Below are positions 36,106-44,594 of a stretch of DNA of 64,000 nucleotides, one piece after another. Every line of letters begins with the position of its first letter. Within the stretch, counting starts at the first letter, position 1. The position numbers and the translations under genes are program-made. Source of the DNA: Bacteroides intestinalis (GTDB lineage Bacteria; Bacteroidota; Bacteroidia; Bacteroidales; Bacteroidaceae); the NCBI RefSeq assembly GCF_003464595.1, contig NZ_QRZF01000005.1:186001-250000 (forward strand). Reading direction: 5' to 3'. The notes below the pieces were generated by a model. The model worked only from the letters and a program-made list of their open reading frames with translations. It made no database searches and had not been told where the DNA came from.

Positions 36106-36127
36106 TGACTGCTATAAAAGACTTAAG

Positions 36128-38911
36128 ATGAACGTGCACAAAACCTGGATATTATTGCTATTCTTACTAATCCCGACTATTCTATTCGCTCAAAAAACAA
36201 GAACAGTCAAGGGAAAAGTGTGCACGGCGTCAGATACCCAAAAAGGGGAAGAACCCTTACCTTACGCAAGCATTGTTATTTTGGGAGGAAAAGATTCCAC
36301 TTTCATAAAAGGAGCTGCAAGCGATACGGACGGACACTTCAACCTTCAGTTTACTACTCAGAAAGGAACACAATATCTACTCAAAGCTTCTTATACGGGC
36401 ATGCAATCTGTCTTCCGAAAACTGGATGGCAATGCTTCAACCATTAATCTGGGCAGCATCCTGCTGGAGGAAGGCATCGAATTGGGAGAAGTGACTGTTA
36501 AAGCTCCAATACGCGAAATAGACCAGGTGGGAGATACCACCGTCATCAATGCAGCAGCTTATAAAACACCGGAAGGCTCCTATCTGGAGGCTCTGGTGAA
36601 ACGTATTCCCGGAATGGAATATGACAGTGAAACCAAAACCCTGAAGTACAATGGACTGCCTATCAATGAAATCAACGTAAACGGTGAAGCCTTCTTTGCG
36701 GGCGACAACAAAATGGCACTGGAGAACCTCCCTGTAGAGTTAATCAGCAAGATAAAAGTATACGATAAGAAGAGCAAACTGGAAAAGCTGACAGGCGTCA
36801 GTACCGGAAAGGAAAACTATGTACTCGACTTGCAGACCAAAGCAGAATTCAACGGAACCCTTCTTTTATCTGGACAAGCCGGATATGGCAATAACAACAA
36901 AAAGGACTTCAACCTGCAAGGTAACTACTTCAAGAATAACGGAAACAACCTCTCCGTCATTGCCAATTCCGGTAATCTCAACATGAGAACCAGCTATAAA
37001 GACAACATACAGGAGAACGTTGCATTGAACTTTACCCAAAAGTACAATAAAAAACTGACTCTCAACGGGAATATGTCCTATCACCACAATAACCAAGGCA
37101 ACGTATCCACATCCTACAATGAACAATACCTGACAAGCGGAAACAAATACCAATACTCTGCCGGCGACAATACGAACGGCAGCCGTAATATGAATGCGAC
37201 ATTGGGCTTAAACTGGCAGGTAGATAGCATGACCTTTGTTAATATCTACGGTAATTTCAATCTCACCCGTAATAATAGTGCCAATAATAACCGCCAGGGT
37301 ACATTCAATGAAAACCCTCATCTGGATATCCTGGACCCTTTCAGTACCATCAGTGAAGTACCCGATGATCAAAAAATCAATGATATTTCTATGGGGTCGC
37401 TGACGAGAGGCAATCAACACCGGTCTTCCTTCCACGCAAATATCATGCGCCGGATCAATAAAAAAGGAACTTCCGTTGGACTGACAGCTCAATACAATGA
37501 TAGTAAAAATGACAATAACAACTTCTCCGTATCGTCAACGACCTATTATCAACTGAAAAACAGTGCCGGAAACGACTCCATACTCTACCGCAACCAGTAC
37601 TCATCGAACCTGTCGCCCAACCGTTCACAAGGCATCGGGGTAATGTTCACCCATCCTTTCACCAAGAAACTACGCTCACAGATCTCATATAATTTCAATT
37701 ATAGCAAGCAGAAAAATGACCGCAATACATACGACCTGTCCGGCTTTATGGAAGAAGCGGAGGTGCAGCCCGGCTATCTGCCCGAAGGATATGAGACGAG
37801 TTACATCGACAGTCTGAGTAACCGAAGCCATAGCAGTACCCTGCAACACGGAATCAATCTGTTTCTTAACTACTCCGACACCACCTGGAATGTCAATGCC
37901 GGGATGTCCGTAAAACCCGAACGCCGTAGCCTGAACCAAAAAACAGGTTTACATAAAGCAGATACCACCCTTCGCTCTGTCGGTTTCCAGCCTATGTTGT
38001 TCGTCTCATGGCAGAAAAAGAAAAACAGGGTCATCCTGCACTATTATGGAAATACCTCGCAACCGTCATTATACGATCTGATCGCCCCCACCAACATCAG
38101 CGACCCGCTCAACATTACGCGAAGCAATCCCAATCTGAAGCCTACTTACAATCAATCCGTCCGACTGGAAGCACAGAATACGAAGCAAGGCATCTTTGCC
38201 ACACTGAACTGGAACAACAGAATCAACAGCCAGACCCGCGCAGTGACCTACAACCAGCAGACAGGCGGGCGTGAAACCTATCCGGTCAATATCAACGGTA
38301 ACTGGAACATGAACGGTGTACTTCGATATCAGAAGCGCATCAAAAGTTTTAGCCTGAATGCCAATGCCGGAGGCTCTTTTGCGCAAGATGTCAGCCTCAT
38401 CAACGAAAACCAGACCGAACAACCGGAGCGTAGCACCACTCACAACACCGGGATAAACACTGATCTCCGCCTATCCTATCAGCCTAAATGGGGAAACTTC
38501 GACCTGAACGGAAGATGGAATTTTCAACATTCTGCCAACTCGCTTCTGGAAACAGATACTTACACCCGTAATTATGCTTTCGGAATAAACGCCTTTGCCG
38601 ATTTACCAAAAAGTATACAGCTGAGAACCGATGCGAATTATTCTTTCCGAAACGGTACGAACATAAAGAAGGGGGAAGACGACCAATTTGTATGGAACGC
38701 AAGTATCACATGGCGTTTCCTGAAAAAGAAGCAAGCCGAAGTATCAGCCAACTGGGTGGATATACTCAGCCAACAAAAGAGTTATTACCGCAGCACTATG
38801 GCAGATGGCTTTTACGAGAGCCATACGCAACAGATAGGCAGTTACTTCATCGTCTCTGTGAAATACCGTTTTAACCAGCCTCTCCGCAAAAAGTCTGCGT
38901 CTCCTCAGTAG
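36128..38911 (+). CDS. Outer-membrane beta-barrel protein, TonB-receptor-like
   Basis: A 927-residue protein with signal peptide (LLIPTILFAQ, to ~22). A carboxypeptidase-regulatory-like domain (~25-115, TVKGKVCTASDTQ ... EPLPYASIVILGG) leads to GEVTVKAPIREIDQVGDTTV, a plug-like segment (YLEALVKRIPGMEYDSETKT, INVNGEAFFAGDNKMALENL) and an Asn-rich beta-barrel from ~240 (OMP beta-barrel family 3 style), ending KYRFNQPLRKKSASPQ. It lacks a clear TonB box and the classical plug motifs. Its role may be adhesion, signalling or transport of an unknown ligand. The 3' end overlaps the convergent AraC gene by 41 bp. Confidence 0.85.
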   Translation: MNVHKTWILLLFLLIPTILFAQKTRTVKGKVCTASDTQKGEEPLPYASIVILGGKDSTFIKGAASDTDGHFNLQFTTQKGTQYLLKASYTGMQSVFRKLDGNASTINLGSILLEEGIELGEVTVKAPIREIDQVGDTTVINAAAYKTPEGSYLEALVKRIPGMEYDSETKTLKYNGLPINEINVNGEAFFAGDNKMALENLPVELISKIKVYDKKSKLEKLTGVSTGKENYVLDLQTKAEFNGTLLLSGQAGYGNNNKKDFNLQGNYFKNNGNNLSVIANSGNLNMRTSYKDNIQENVALNFTQKYNKKLTLNGNMSYHHNNQGNVSTSYNEQYLTSGNKYQYSAGDNTNGSRNMNATLGLNWQVDSMTFVNIYGNFNLTRNNSANNNRQGTFNENPHLDILDPFSTISEVPDDQKINDISMGSLTRGNQHRSSFHANIMRRINKKGTSVGLTAQYNDSKNDNNNFSVSSTTYYQLKNSAGNDSILYRNQYSSNLSPNRSQGIGVMFTHPFTKKLRSQISYNFNYSKQKNDRNTYDLSGFMEEAEVQPGYLPEGYETSYIDSLSNRSHSSTLQHGINLFLNYSDTTWNVNAGMSVKPERRSLNQKTGLHKADTTLRSVGFQPMLFVSWQKKKNRVILHYYGNTSQPSLYDLIAPTNISDPLNITRSNPNLKPTYNQSVRLEAQNTKQGIFATLNWNNRINSQTRAVTYNQQTGGRETYPVNINGNWNMNGVLRYQKRIKSFSLNANAGGSFAQDVSLINENQTEQPERSTTHNTGINTDLRLSYQPKWGNFDLNGRWNFQHSANSLLETDTYTRNYAFGINAFADLPKSIQLRTDANYSFRNGTNIKKGEDDQFVWNASITWRFLKKKQAEVSANWVDILSQQKSYYRSTMADGFYESHTQQIGSYFIVSVKYRFNQPLRKKSASPQ

Positions 38912-39755
38912 CAACAGATTGCACCGAACGAAGCCCGCGAGGGGAAGAACCAAAATACTTCTTACAGTAGTTAGAGAAATGAGGTAAAGATTCGAAACCA
39001 TATTTATAGCAGATTTCGGAGATAGTGGCATCCGTATACCGAAGTTCATAAGCTATGCTCTCTCTGCGTTTCTCCATCATCCACTCATAAACAGGTTTAT
39101 GGAACACAGAGTTGAAAATGCGCCGGAAGGTGGTAGTAGTGTAACCACCTAATTGGGCTAATTCTTCCACAGTCTTCACCTTCATATGGTTTTGTAAAAC
39201 AAAATACTCAAAGCTGGACGTATATCTGGACAGTGAATGCACCAACATAGAGAGATCATAATCAGAATAATATTGTCCCAGAATAAAAGCAAGTTCTTTC
39301 CGTTTAAGAGAAAGCAATTCCCGGCAAATCTTCTCTTCTACCAAATAAGCTTTTGAAGCACTCAGAAAGAAATTCAATTCATTAGTAATTTTCAAAGGCG
39401 TGAATATGAGGGGAGGAGTTACACTTTTCATTATATATTTATAGCGTTCCTCGCAAAACAATTCAGGCTGATTGAAGCGGTAACAAACACATTCCACATC
39501 CGTCAGAGCAAGAATCTCATACTTTGAACCGATAGCCTGAAGAATAAACTCACCGGCATGCAGCACAGTACCTGCATACTCCTGACTGTTGACAAGAGCT
39601 TCTCCTTCTAACAGAAAAATCATGATATTCTCTTCGCATTTTTGGGCAGGAAGGTGGAAGCCTCTTGAATGAGAGGCATAAATGATAGCATTAGCCACAG
39701 CCTTAGGGCACTGCTGACACGATATGACCGCACCACATGCAGAGTAAGTTTGCAT
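38871..39755 (-). CDS. AraC family regulator with N-terminal Cys motif, paralog of the one at 28183
   Basis: A 294-residue regulator that aligns by eye along its whole length with the AraC protein upstream of frdC. Shared blocks include EYAGTVLHAGEFILQAIGSK, CEERYKYIM, VEELAQLGGYTTTTFRRIF and VYEWMMEKRRESI. Cys7, Cys13, Cys16 and Cys40 are at identical positions in both proteins. The second helix-turn-helix is ISEICYKYGFESLPHFSNYC. It ends convergently with, and inside, the beta-barrel gene, which may be its target (inference from position). Full-consensus promoter upstream. Confidence 0.9.
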   Translation of the reverse strand: MQTYSACGAVISCQQCPKAVANAIIYASHSRGFHLPAQKCEENIMIFLLEGEALVNSQEYAGTVLHAGEFILQAIGSKYEILALTDVECVCYRFNQPELFCEERYKYIMKSVTPPLIFTPLKITNELNFFLSASKAYLVEEKICRELLSLKRKELAFILGQYYSDYDLSMLVHSLSRYTSSFEYFVLQNHMKVKTVEELAQLGGYTTTTFRRIFNSVFHKPVYEWMMEKRRESIAYELRYTDATISEICYKYGFESLPHFSNYCKKYFGSSPRGLRSVQSVATEETQTFCGEAG

Positions 39756-39790
39756 TGTAGATTGAATGTTTTTTGTTTGTTATTGTGCGG

Positions 39791-39821
39791 CAAAAATAAG
39801 AATATTATGGGAAGAAACAAA
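39791..39821 (-). promoter_or_regulatory. Promoter of the second AraC paralog
   Basis: Minus strand: TTTG (39821-39818), 19-nt spacer, TATTTTTG (39798-39791), 35 bp before the start. The -33 element is also the end of the T tract of the upstream terminator. Confidence 0.7.
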
Positions 39822-39863
39822 AAAATCCCCAAAGACTTTACAAAAGGGAAAGTCTTCGGGGAT
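39818..39863 (-). terminator. Terminator of the EEP-family hydrolase gene
   Basis: Plus-strand ATCCCC+AAGACTTT (39825-39839) pairs with AAAGTCTT+GGGGAT (39849-39863) with one mismatch. On the minus strand it is followed by a run of seven Ts. Confidence 0.85.
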
Positions 39864-39909
39864 AATTCTTCAATCTATCATCCAATAATGCTATGGCAAG
39901 CGCAGTCTC

Positions 39910-40980
39910 TTATAACGACTTCGAAGAAGCCTTCTGAATCTTGAAAGTTGCAAGGTTCCCTTTGTGATCTGTAGGCCAAACACAGGAGGGGGTCAGGAAC
40001 TTATCTTTGGAATCATTTTCTGTTATTATGCCTCTCACAACTGTTTCGGAAGGTCCTACCAATATGCAATTTTTCAATGAAAGAATCGAGTTCATCGGAT
40101 AATAATAAATAAAATCAATCCGGTCACGTTCATCGGCTTCGGGTGCCCAAGCTAATTTTTCCAGTTTAGCTTCTTCTGCAAGCTTATTTCCTGCGGGAAA
40201 TGTGAAGCCGGGATATCGAACAGGATTAGGATATTTTTCACGATAACTATCCTTGAATCCAGCTTCATGAAGCATCATAGAACAATCCCAATGAATGACA
40301 GCCCCATTGTGATCCCATAGATTTTTTGTGTCCGCCTGCCAGTCCAAATGGGAAGGCTCGTTGAAATCTCCTCCCATAATAACCGGACGTCCTTGTTTAA
40401 TATCGGTTTGCACTTCTTCCACGAAAGCACGGATAGACTCATCTCTGAATGACAAACGATTGGCTTTCAGGACCTCGGACTCATCTGTTATAGGATTATC
40501 TATCTTTTTCCAGCTCGTGCCACTATATCCACGTGGCATATAACATTCATAATTCCGATAATCTAAATGGCAGGAATAAAAAGAAACCGGCTGCCCTTCG
40601 ATTGTGGTTGTCATTTTCACCATAGCACGACTTTCATCACCCGGTACAATGCAGCATTTAGTCATGCTATCCGGTTTGAACTTACTTAAAATACCAATTG
40701 CCAGATCGAAAGTCTCTCCATAATAATGCTTTCCCCTTTTCTTCAATTCCTCTATCACGTGTGGTATAAACCGCTTTCCATCTCTGACTTCACATAGGAA
40801 AACTACATCTGCATCCATCTGATCCAATACATCAATAATTCCTTGATCTCCATTAGGCACTTTAGCACCTCCATGCCACAGGTTTAATTGAAAAACTGTA
40901 AATGCACTTTTTGCTTTTGCATTGCAGAGATTAACTGAACAAAACAGGCATAGTAATAACAATAGTAGATTCTTTTTCAT
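39910..40980 (-). CDS. Secreted endonuclease/exonuclease/phosphatase (EEP) family protein
   Basis: A 356-residue protein with signal peptide MKKNLLLLLLCLFCSVNLCNA. EEP-superfamily active-site blocks: FQLNLWHGGAKV (Asn, ~31-42), VVFLCEVRDGK (metal-binding Glu), YSCHLDYRNY (His), VIMGGDFNEPSHLDW (Asp/Asn), RIDFIYYYP and WPTDHKGNLATF (final Asp-His). All catalytic residues are present. The export signal points to phosphodiester or phosphate-ester hydrolysis in the periplasm or outside; the substrate (nucleic acid, sphingomyelin-like lipid or inositol phosphate) cannot be told. Monocistronic with its own promoter and terminator. Confidence 0.88.
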   Translation of the reverse strand: MKKNLLLLLLCLFCSVNLCNAKAKSAFTVFQLNLWHGGAKVPNGDQGIIDVLDQMDADVVFLCEVRDGKRFIPHVIEELKKRGKHYYGETFDLAIGILSKFKPDSMTKCCIVPGDESRAMVKMTTTIEGQPVSFYSCHLDYRNYECYMPRGYSGTSWKKIDNPITDESEVLKANRLSFRDESIRAFVEEVQTDIKQGRPVIMGGDFNEPSHLDWQADTKNLWDHNGAVIHWDCSMMLHEAGFKDSYREKYPNPVRYPGFTFPAGNKLAEEAKLEKLAWAPEADERDRIDFIYYYPMNSILSLKNCILVGPSETVVRGIITENDSKDKFLTPSCVWPTDHKGNLATFKIQKASSKSL

Positions 40981-41023
40981 TTCGTTAATGCATTCTATAA
41001 CTTTGATAAATTATAAGTTTAGA

Positions 41024-41053
41024 CAAAAGTAGTACATTCTTTGTGCATTCCAA
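41024..41053 (-). promoter_or_regulatory. Promoter of the EEP-family hydrolase gene
   Basis: Minus strand: TTG (41053-41051), 19-nt spacer, TACTTTTG (41031-41024), 43 bp upstream of the start. Confidence 0.7.
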
Positions 41054-41156
41054 GCTGTTTATGCTGTTTTTGAGCTCTCTTATCCGGCTAATTCTTTTAT
41101 TACTTTATTTAGAAATATGGATACTTAGTTCCTGCATTCAAAAAGAAGACATATAA

Positions 41157-41190
41157 ATAAAAAACTACGAGAAGAATCCCGTAGTTTTTT
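41157..41190. terminator. Terminator of the fimbrial operon
   Basis: AAAACTACG (41161-41169) pairs with CGTAGTTTT (41180-41188), with a short internal GA/TC extension. A and T runs flank both sides, so it can work in both directions; it lies 45 bp past the fimbrillin stop. Confidence 0.8.
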
Positions 41191-41235
41191 ATTTATACAA
41201 TCTTATGAATAGTGTTCATAAATACAATTTAACAT

Positions 41236-42225
41236 TTAGCCAGCAGGAGTATTTTTATCTGTATTACCTTCTGTATCCCATCCATTAATCTTTTCAACAT
41301 CCCATCCAATAGGAGTTGCACCATTGGTTAGAGTTAATGTATAGCGTATTCTATTATTGGCATTCCACACAATGCCAGATAATGAAATTTCCTTTCCCCC
41401 TTCAGGAGTCGAATAATACTCGACACCTTTTGCATCGACAATTTTATACTTAACTACTATTTTAGCATCACTCCCTAAGGTTTGAGGCAGTAACATTAGA
41501 GCTTCAGTACCTAGAGGAGCAGAATCACTACCAGTAACAGTATTATTTGCTTCTGTTTCATCTAAAGCACAAGCATATGTAAGCGGATTTGTTGCACTTC
41601 CCCAAGTTTCATCATAACTATATGTAGCTACACTCCCAATATTTTGAAGTGAGAGTTCTGTTACTATATAATTCAATTTATCTGTGGCATCACCTGCTTT
41701 TATTGAAAAATTCACTTGCGTTAAAATATGAGAAAAGACAAATGTCACAGTTTTAGTAGACTTTGTACCTGTAACTTTAGCCACCAGTAAATCTTCTTGT
41801 TCACTTGCTTTAGCAGAAACTGTATAGTTAGCTATAGTAGGATAATTATCTGTAGGAGTAACAGTCAACGCAGCTGAAGCCTTAGTAGAGGCATAAGCAA
41901 AAAATTGAACATTACCAGTACTTGGCCAATAATAAGTAGCACTTTTCCAAACAGAGTTACCGGTATCCCATGAAACTTTCTCATTCTCCATCAGAGATTT
42001 GTCAAGAGTTCCTGCACCCAAAGCCAACTCTCCTGTATTATAGGCATAGACATAAAATCCGTTTGTTTTTAATTTATCCAAGGTTACCTCTGTTGCCCTT
42101 GTACTTTTCCCAACTATACTACTAAAGTTAATCTCCGCCTTTTCACCAGCCTTCTCAATCTCTTCATTCTGTGAGCAACCTACGATTGCCAACGCAGCAA
42201 CTGCTGTTAATAAAATCTTCTTCAT
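41236..42225 (-). CDS. Fimbrillin family lipoprotein (Mfa-like pilin)
   Basis: A 329-residue lipoprotein precursor with lipobox AIVGC (Cys17). The beta-rich sequence fits the FimA/Mfa fimbrillin fold: NGFYVYAYNTGE, SATYYWPSTGNVQFFAYAS, TFVFSHILTQVNFSIKAG, and the C-terminal VWNANNRIRYTLTLTNG. Arg43 in KSTRATE is a plausible site for the Arg-specific proteolysis that frees the donor strand in this pilus class. It would be the structural or tip subunit of a type V pilus used for attachment. It is last of three genes (DUF3575, DUF5119, fimbrillin), 41 bp after the previous one, and is followed by a terminator. Confidence 0.88.
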   Translation of the reverse strand: MKKILLTAVAALAIVGCSQNEEIEKAGEKAEINFSSIVGKSTRATEVTLDKLKTNGFYVYAYNTGELALGAGTLDKSLMENEKVSWDTGNSVWKSATYYWPSTGNVQFFAYASTKASAALTVTPTDNYPTIANYTVSAKASEQEDLLVAKVTGTKSTKTVTFVFSHILTQVNFSIKAGDATDKLNYIVTELSLQNIGSVATYSYDETWGSATNPLTYACALDETEANNTVTGSDSAPLGTEALMLLPQTLGSDAKIVVKYKIVDAKGVEYYSTPEGGKEISLSGIVWNANNRIRYTLTLTNGATPIGWDVEKINGWDTEGNTDKNTPAG

Positions 42226-42266
42226 AATCGTTTGTTTTATAAGTTAATATTTTAATTTATTTACTT

Positions 42267-43226
42267 TCAATTTACAGGTAATTCCACATCCGTCTCATCA
42301 TCCCAATCTCCTACATCACCACCCATACCACCGCCTCCATCGGGAGGAACTTCCACATCATCCACTTCTATTTCTTCATCAATCGGTATTTCAATATCCG
42401 TTGCCGGATCTCCCCCTCCCTCTTCAGGAGGAGCAGGCGGAGGAGATGGAGTAGTTACAGCAGCTGTTATGTCAACCTTTACTTCCTGAACCGTATTATC
42501 GACTTTCACAAGTAGTAATTTCATCGTTACCTCGCTGCCTGAACGTGTACCTGCTGATTCTGACGTAAAAAAAGCAGAAAAGCTACCACGTATTACATCA
42601 CCTCCTTTTCGGGCCTCTACATAAATTGGGGCAACACTTGCTGTACATGAGCCATTACTGATGTAATAAGAACCATTCATCCCGTCTACATTACAGATAA
42701 TGCTTGCCACATTCTTCAATCCTTTCACCTTTATTTCAAAAGAATAGTTCTTGACCACCAGTTTCGGCTGAAACTCCATCAAAAGCATCTTCTCACTCTT
42801 TTCTATTCTCATATCTTTCACACTTACTACATACAAAGGGTCCGGTGACCACACCATCGCTTCACTGGTACTAAGCCCTGTACACGGTCCGGTGTAAGCC
42901 TCAATCGTCTCAAACGCCCCATCACCACGAATCAACACACTCTCCGTATTATAATTGTAAATCACCATGTCATAATATCCCGGTGGTACTTTCACCACTC
43001 CCCCCTCAACCGAGAGATAGCTCTCCACCTTTCTTCCTTCTTCGCTTTTCGGGTAGAAGATCACCCTCATTCCTTCGGGTAACTGCTCCGTCACCCCCTT
43101 CCAATTAAGCTTAATCTGTACTCCGCTGACAGGATAATCGTCCAGTATATCTCTAAACTCACATCCCGCTAAAAGTACCGATAGCCCCAATAGAAGCAAA
43201 AGAAACACACATTTTGTACACCGCAT
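42267..43226 (-). CDS. DUF5119 / Mfa2-FimB-like lipoprotein
   Basis: A 319-residue lipoprotein with lipobox LLAGC (Cys22). Segments VQIKLNWKGVTEQLPEGMRV, YDMVIYNYNTESVLIRG and AMVWSPDPLYVVSV are typical of DUF5119 proteins, which resemble FimB/Mfa2 anchor subunits of type V pili. After ~residue 255 comes a low-complexity tail rich in Pro, Gly and acidic residues (PSPPPAPPEEGGG ... GGGMGGDVGDWDDE) that may span the cell wall side or terminate the pilus. The start at 43226 is preferred over 43256: it is 2 bp past the upstream stop, has AGGAGG 8 nt upstream and begins with a lipoprotein signal. Confidence 0.8.
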   Translation of the reverse strand: MRCTKCVFLLLLLGLSVLLAGCEFRDILDDYPVSGVQIKLNWKGVTEQLPEGMRVIFYPKSEEGRKVESYLSVEGGVVKVPPGYYDMVIYNYNTESVLIRGDGAFETIEAYTGPCTGLSTSEAMVWSPDPLYVVSVKDMRIEKSEKMLLMEFQPKLVVKNYSFEIKVKGLKNVASIICNVDGMNGSYYISNGSCTASVAPIYVEARKGGDVIRGSFSAFFTSESAGTRSGSEVTMKLLLVKVDNTVQEVKVDITAAVTTPSPPPAPPEEGGGDPATDIEIPIDEEIEVDDVEVPPDGGGGMGGDVGDWDDETDVELPVN

Positions 43227-43228
43227 AG

Positions 43229-44197
43229 CTACCGCCTCCTTCCCTGAATGAGCCATACCAAAGAAACCTTGGCTTTCGTAGGCCCTATAAAATGATAGCG
43301 TCCGCTACTTGTCCATATCAAATCACTTTCGTAGGTAGTATATTTTCGGTATTCTGTTTCCAGATAGCCAATCCCCAGACTGAATTCAAGAGCCAGGTGC
43401 CGGGCCAGTCGATGACTGTAACCATAAGTCAGTCCAGAAGCTGCATAATAGTTTCCCCGATATCCTTTATCCTTATCAAACTGGAAGTCGTACACTCCCC
43501 CTTCAGCATATATTCCCAGAAAATGTCCTGTCAGCCGTTCACGATTCTTACGATTTCCAAGCCAGTAACGTACCTCAGCACCTCCCGAAAGAAGCTGGTA
43601 ACAGAAGCCGCGCTTGTTGTTCGACCACCAAGGACATTTATATTCCATATTCAAAGACCACCGCTGCCCTACGGGCAATTCTACCTCCACATTCGGAGCC
43701 AAAGCTAAATCATAAAGTATATTGTTCTTCAACGCAATCACCGTTCTACGCGGGGTTTCCCTCTTGCTTTCTGCCTCAACATACGGAGAAAAAGTCATTA
43801 GTTCTATTTTTCCCTCCGGTAAAGCATCTACAGGCAATGCTAATGCAGCTATCGGCAAACTGACTTTCATCTCCCCTATCCGTTCTACCTTCCGGAATTG
43901 ATGTTCCGACAAATAAGCGTAAGGTTTTCCACCATCCAAATAGCGCAACAGCTTTATCAGTTTTTCAAAGTTCCCGAAGTGTCGCCGGATCAACGCCAGC
44001 ACTTCTTCTTTATCCGGCACCTGCGGATCATTCATTACCCATTGGTATATTTTGCTCCAGGTTTCCGGTTGTAACATTCGGTCCGTCGGGTTGCAAATAT
44101 CCTTGTTCGCTGCTAATCTTTCAGCTCGCATCTCTGCTTTTCCTAATATCAAAAAAGAGAGTATTAAGAATATATATAAACCTACGCGAACCTTCAT
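43229..44197 (-). CDS. DUF3575 outer-membrane beta-barrel-like protein
   Basis: A 322-residue protein with a signal peptide (ILSFLILGKAEMRA, to ~25). The N-terminal ~100 residues are helical (PETWSKIYQWVMNDPQVPDK, FEKLIKLLRYLDGG). From ~150 begins a DUF3575 beta-barrel-like domain: VIALKNNILYDLALAPNVEV, WSLNMEYKCPWWSN, YWLGNRKNRERLTGHFLGIY, GLTYGYSHRLARHLALEFSL. Such proteins commonly lead Bacteroides fimbrillin operons, where they may help pilus assembly or surface display. First gene of the three-gene operon; stop lies 2 bp before the next start. Confidence 0.85.
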   Translation of the reverse strand: MKVRVGLYIFLILSFLILGKAEMRAERLAANKDICNPTDRMLQPETWSKIYQWVMNDPQVPDKEEVLALIRRHFGNFEKLIKLLRYLDGGKPYAYLSEHQFRKVERIGEMKVSLPIAALALPVDALPEGKIELMTFSPYVEAESKRETPRRTVIALKNNILYDLALAPNVEVELPVGQRWSLNMEYKCPWWSNNKRGFCYQLLSGGAEVRYWLGNRKNRERLTGHFLGIYAEGGVYDFQFDKDKGYRGNYYAASGLTYGYSHRLARHLALEFSLGIGYLETEYRKYTTYESDLIWTSSGRYHFIGPTKAKVSLVWLIQGRRR

Positions 44198-44216
44198 AAC
44201 TTTGCTTTGTATTTGA

Positions 44217-44250
44217 CAAATGTATATTTAAAAAATTGAAAGAAATACAA
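44217..44250 (-). promoter_or_regulatory. Promoter of the fimbrial operon
   Basis: Minus strand: TTG (44250-44248), 23-nt spacer, TACATTTG (44224-44217), 19 bp before the DUF3575 start. The spacer is at the long end. Confidence 0.55.
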
Positions 44251-44456
44251 TTATTATGACTCTTTTCAGGGGGTGGAAGCTTCTGTGAAACGAATGAAAC
44301 AGATTTGCAACTTTGCAACATAAAAGAGGTCTCATGCTATTTGATAATCATTTAGCCACTATCATCCACTATATTGTCTCAAAAAGACAGTTCGTGTGCG
44401 AGAACAGTGAATATCCGTGAAAGAATTATAAAAGGAATATCAAACGGAAGCAAATA

Positions 44457-44488
44457 TTTGGAGGAAACAGGGTGAGCACTTATATTTG
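44457..44488 (+). promoter_or_regulatory. Strong promoter of a short transcript
   Basis: TTTG (44457-44460), 20-nt spacer, TATATTTG (44481-44488): a perfect Bacteroides promoter with no gene directly after it. Confidence 0.75.
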
Positions 44489-44492
44489 CAAT

Positions 44493-44560
44493 GTGATTTT
44501 TTTCATAGTATTAGATTTAAGGTTAACAAAGGTTGGAGTACAGCGGTACTCCTTTTTTTA
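44493..44560 (+). ncRNA. Candidate small RNA or leader attenuator
   Basis: Transcription from the promoter at 44457-44488 would start near 44493 and meet, only ~43 nt later, a perfect intrinsic terminator: GGAGTAC (44535-44541), loop AGCG, GTACTCC (44546-44552), then seven Ts. The product would be about 65 nt, AU-rich 5' half with a GC-rich 3' hairpin, as in many intergenic small RNAs. It could also be a prematurely terminated leader of the ECF-sigma operon starting at 44809. No sizeable open frame fits inside it. Confidence 0.55.
44535..44559 (+). terminator. Intrinsic terminator of the short transcript
   Basis: Perfect 7-bp stem GGAGTAC/GTACTCC with a 4-nt loop followed directly by TTTTTTT (44553-44559). 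No protein gene ends upstream on this strand. Confidence 0.85.
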
Positions 44561-44594
44561 TACCCATACTTTCCGATACTACTCTTCTTCACCA

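Larger units (their letters stand above)
35653..36127. other. Non-coding divergent region with promoters and a 22-bp repeat array
   Basis: 475 bp between the histidine kinase and the outer-membrane protein genes. It holds a -7 box for the kinase gene, the repeat array at 35881-35990 and a full promoter for the downstream gene. A 60-codon open frame at 35747-35929 has no signal, start context or family resemblance and runs into the array; I do not count it as a gene. Confidence 0.7.
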
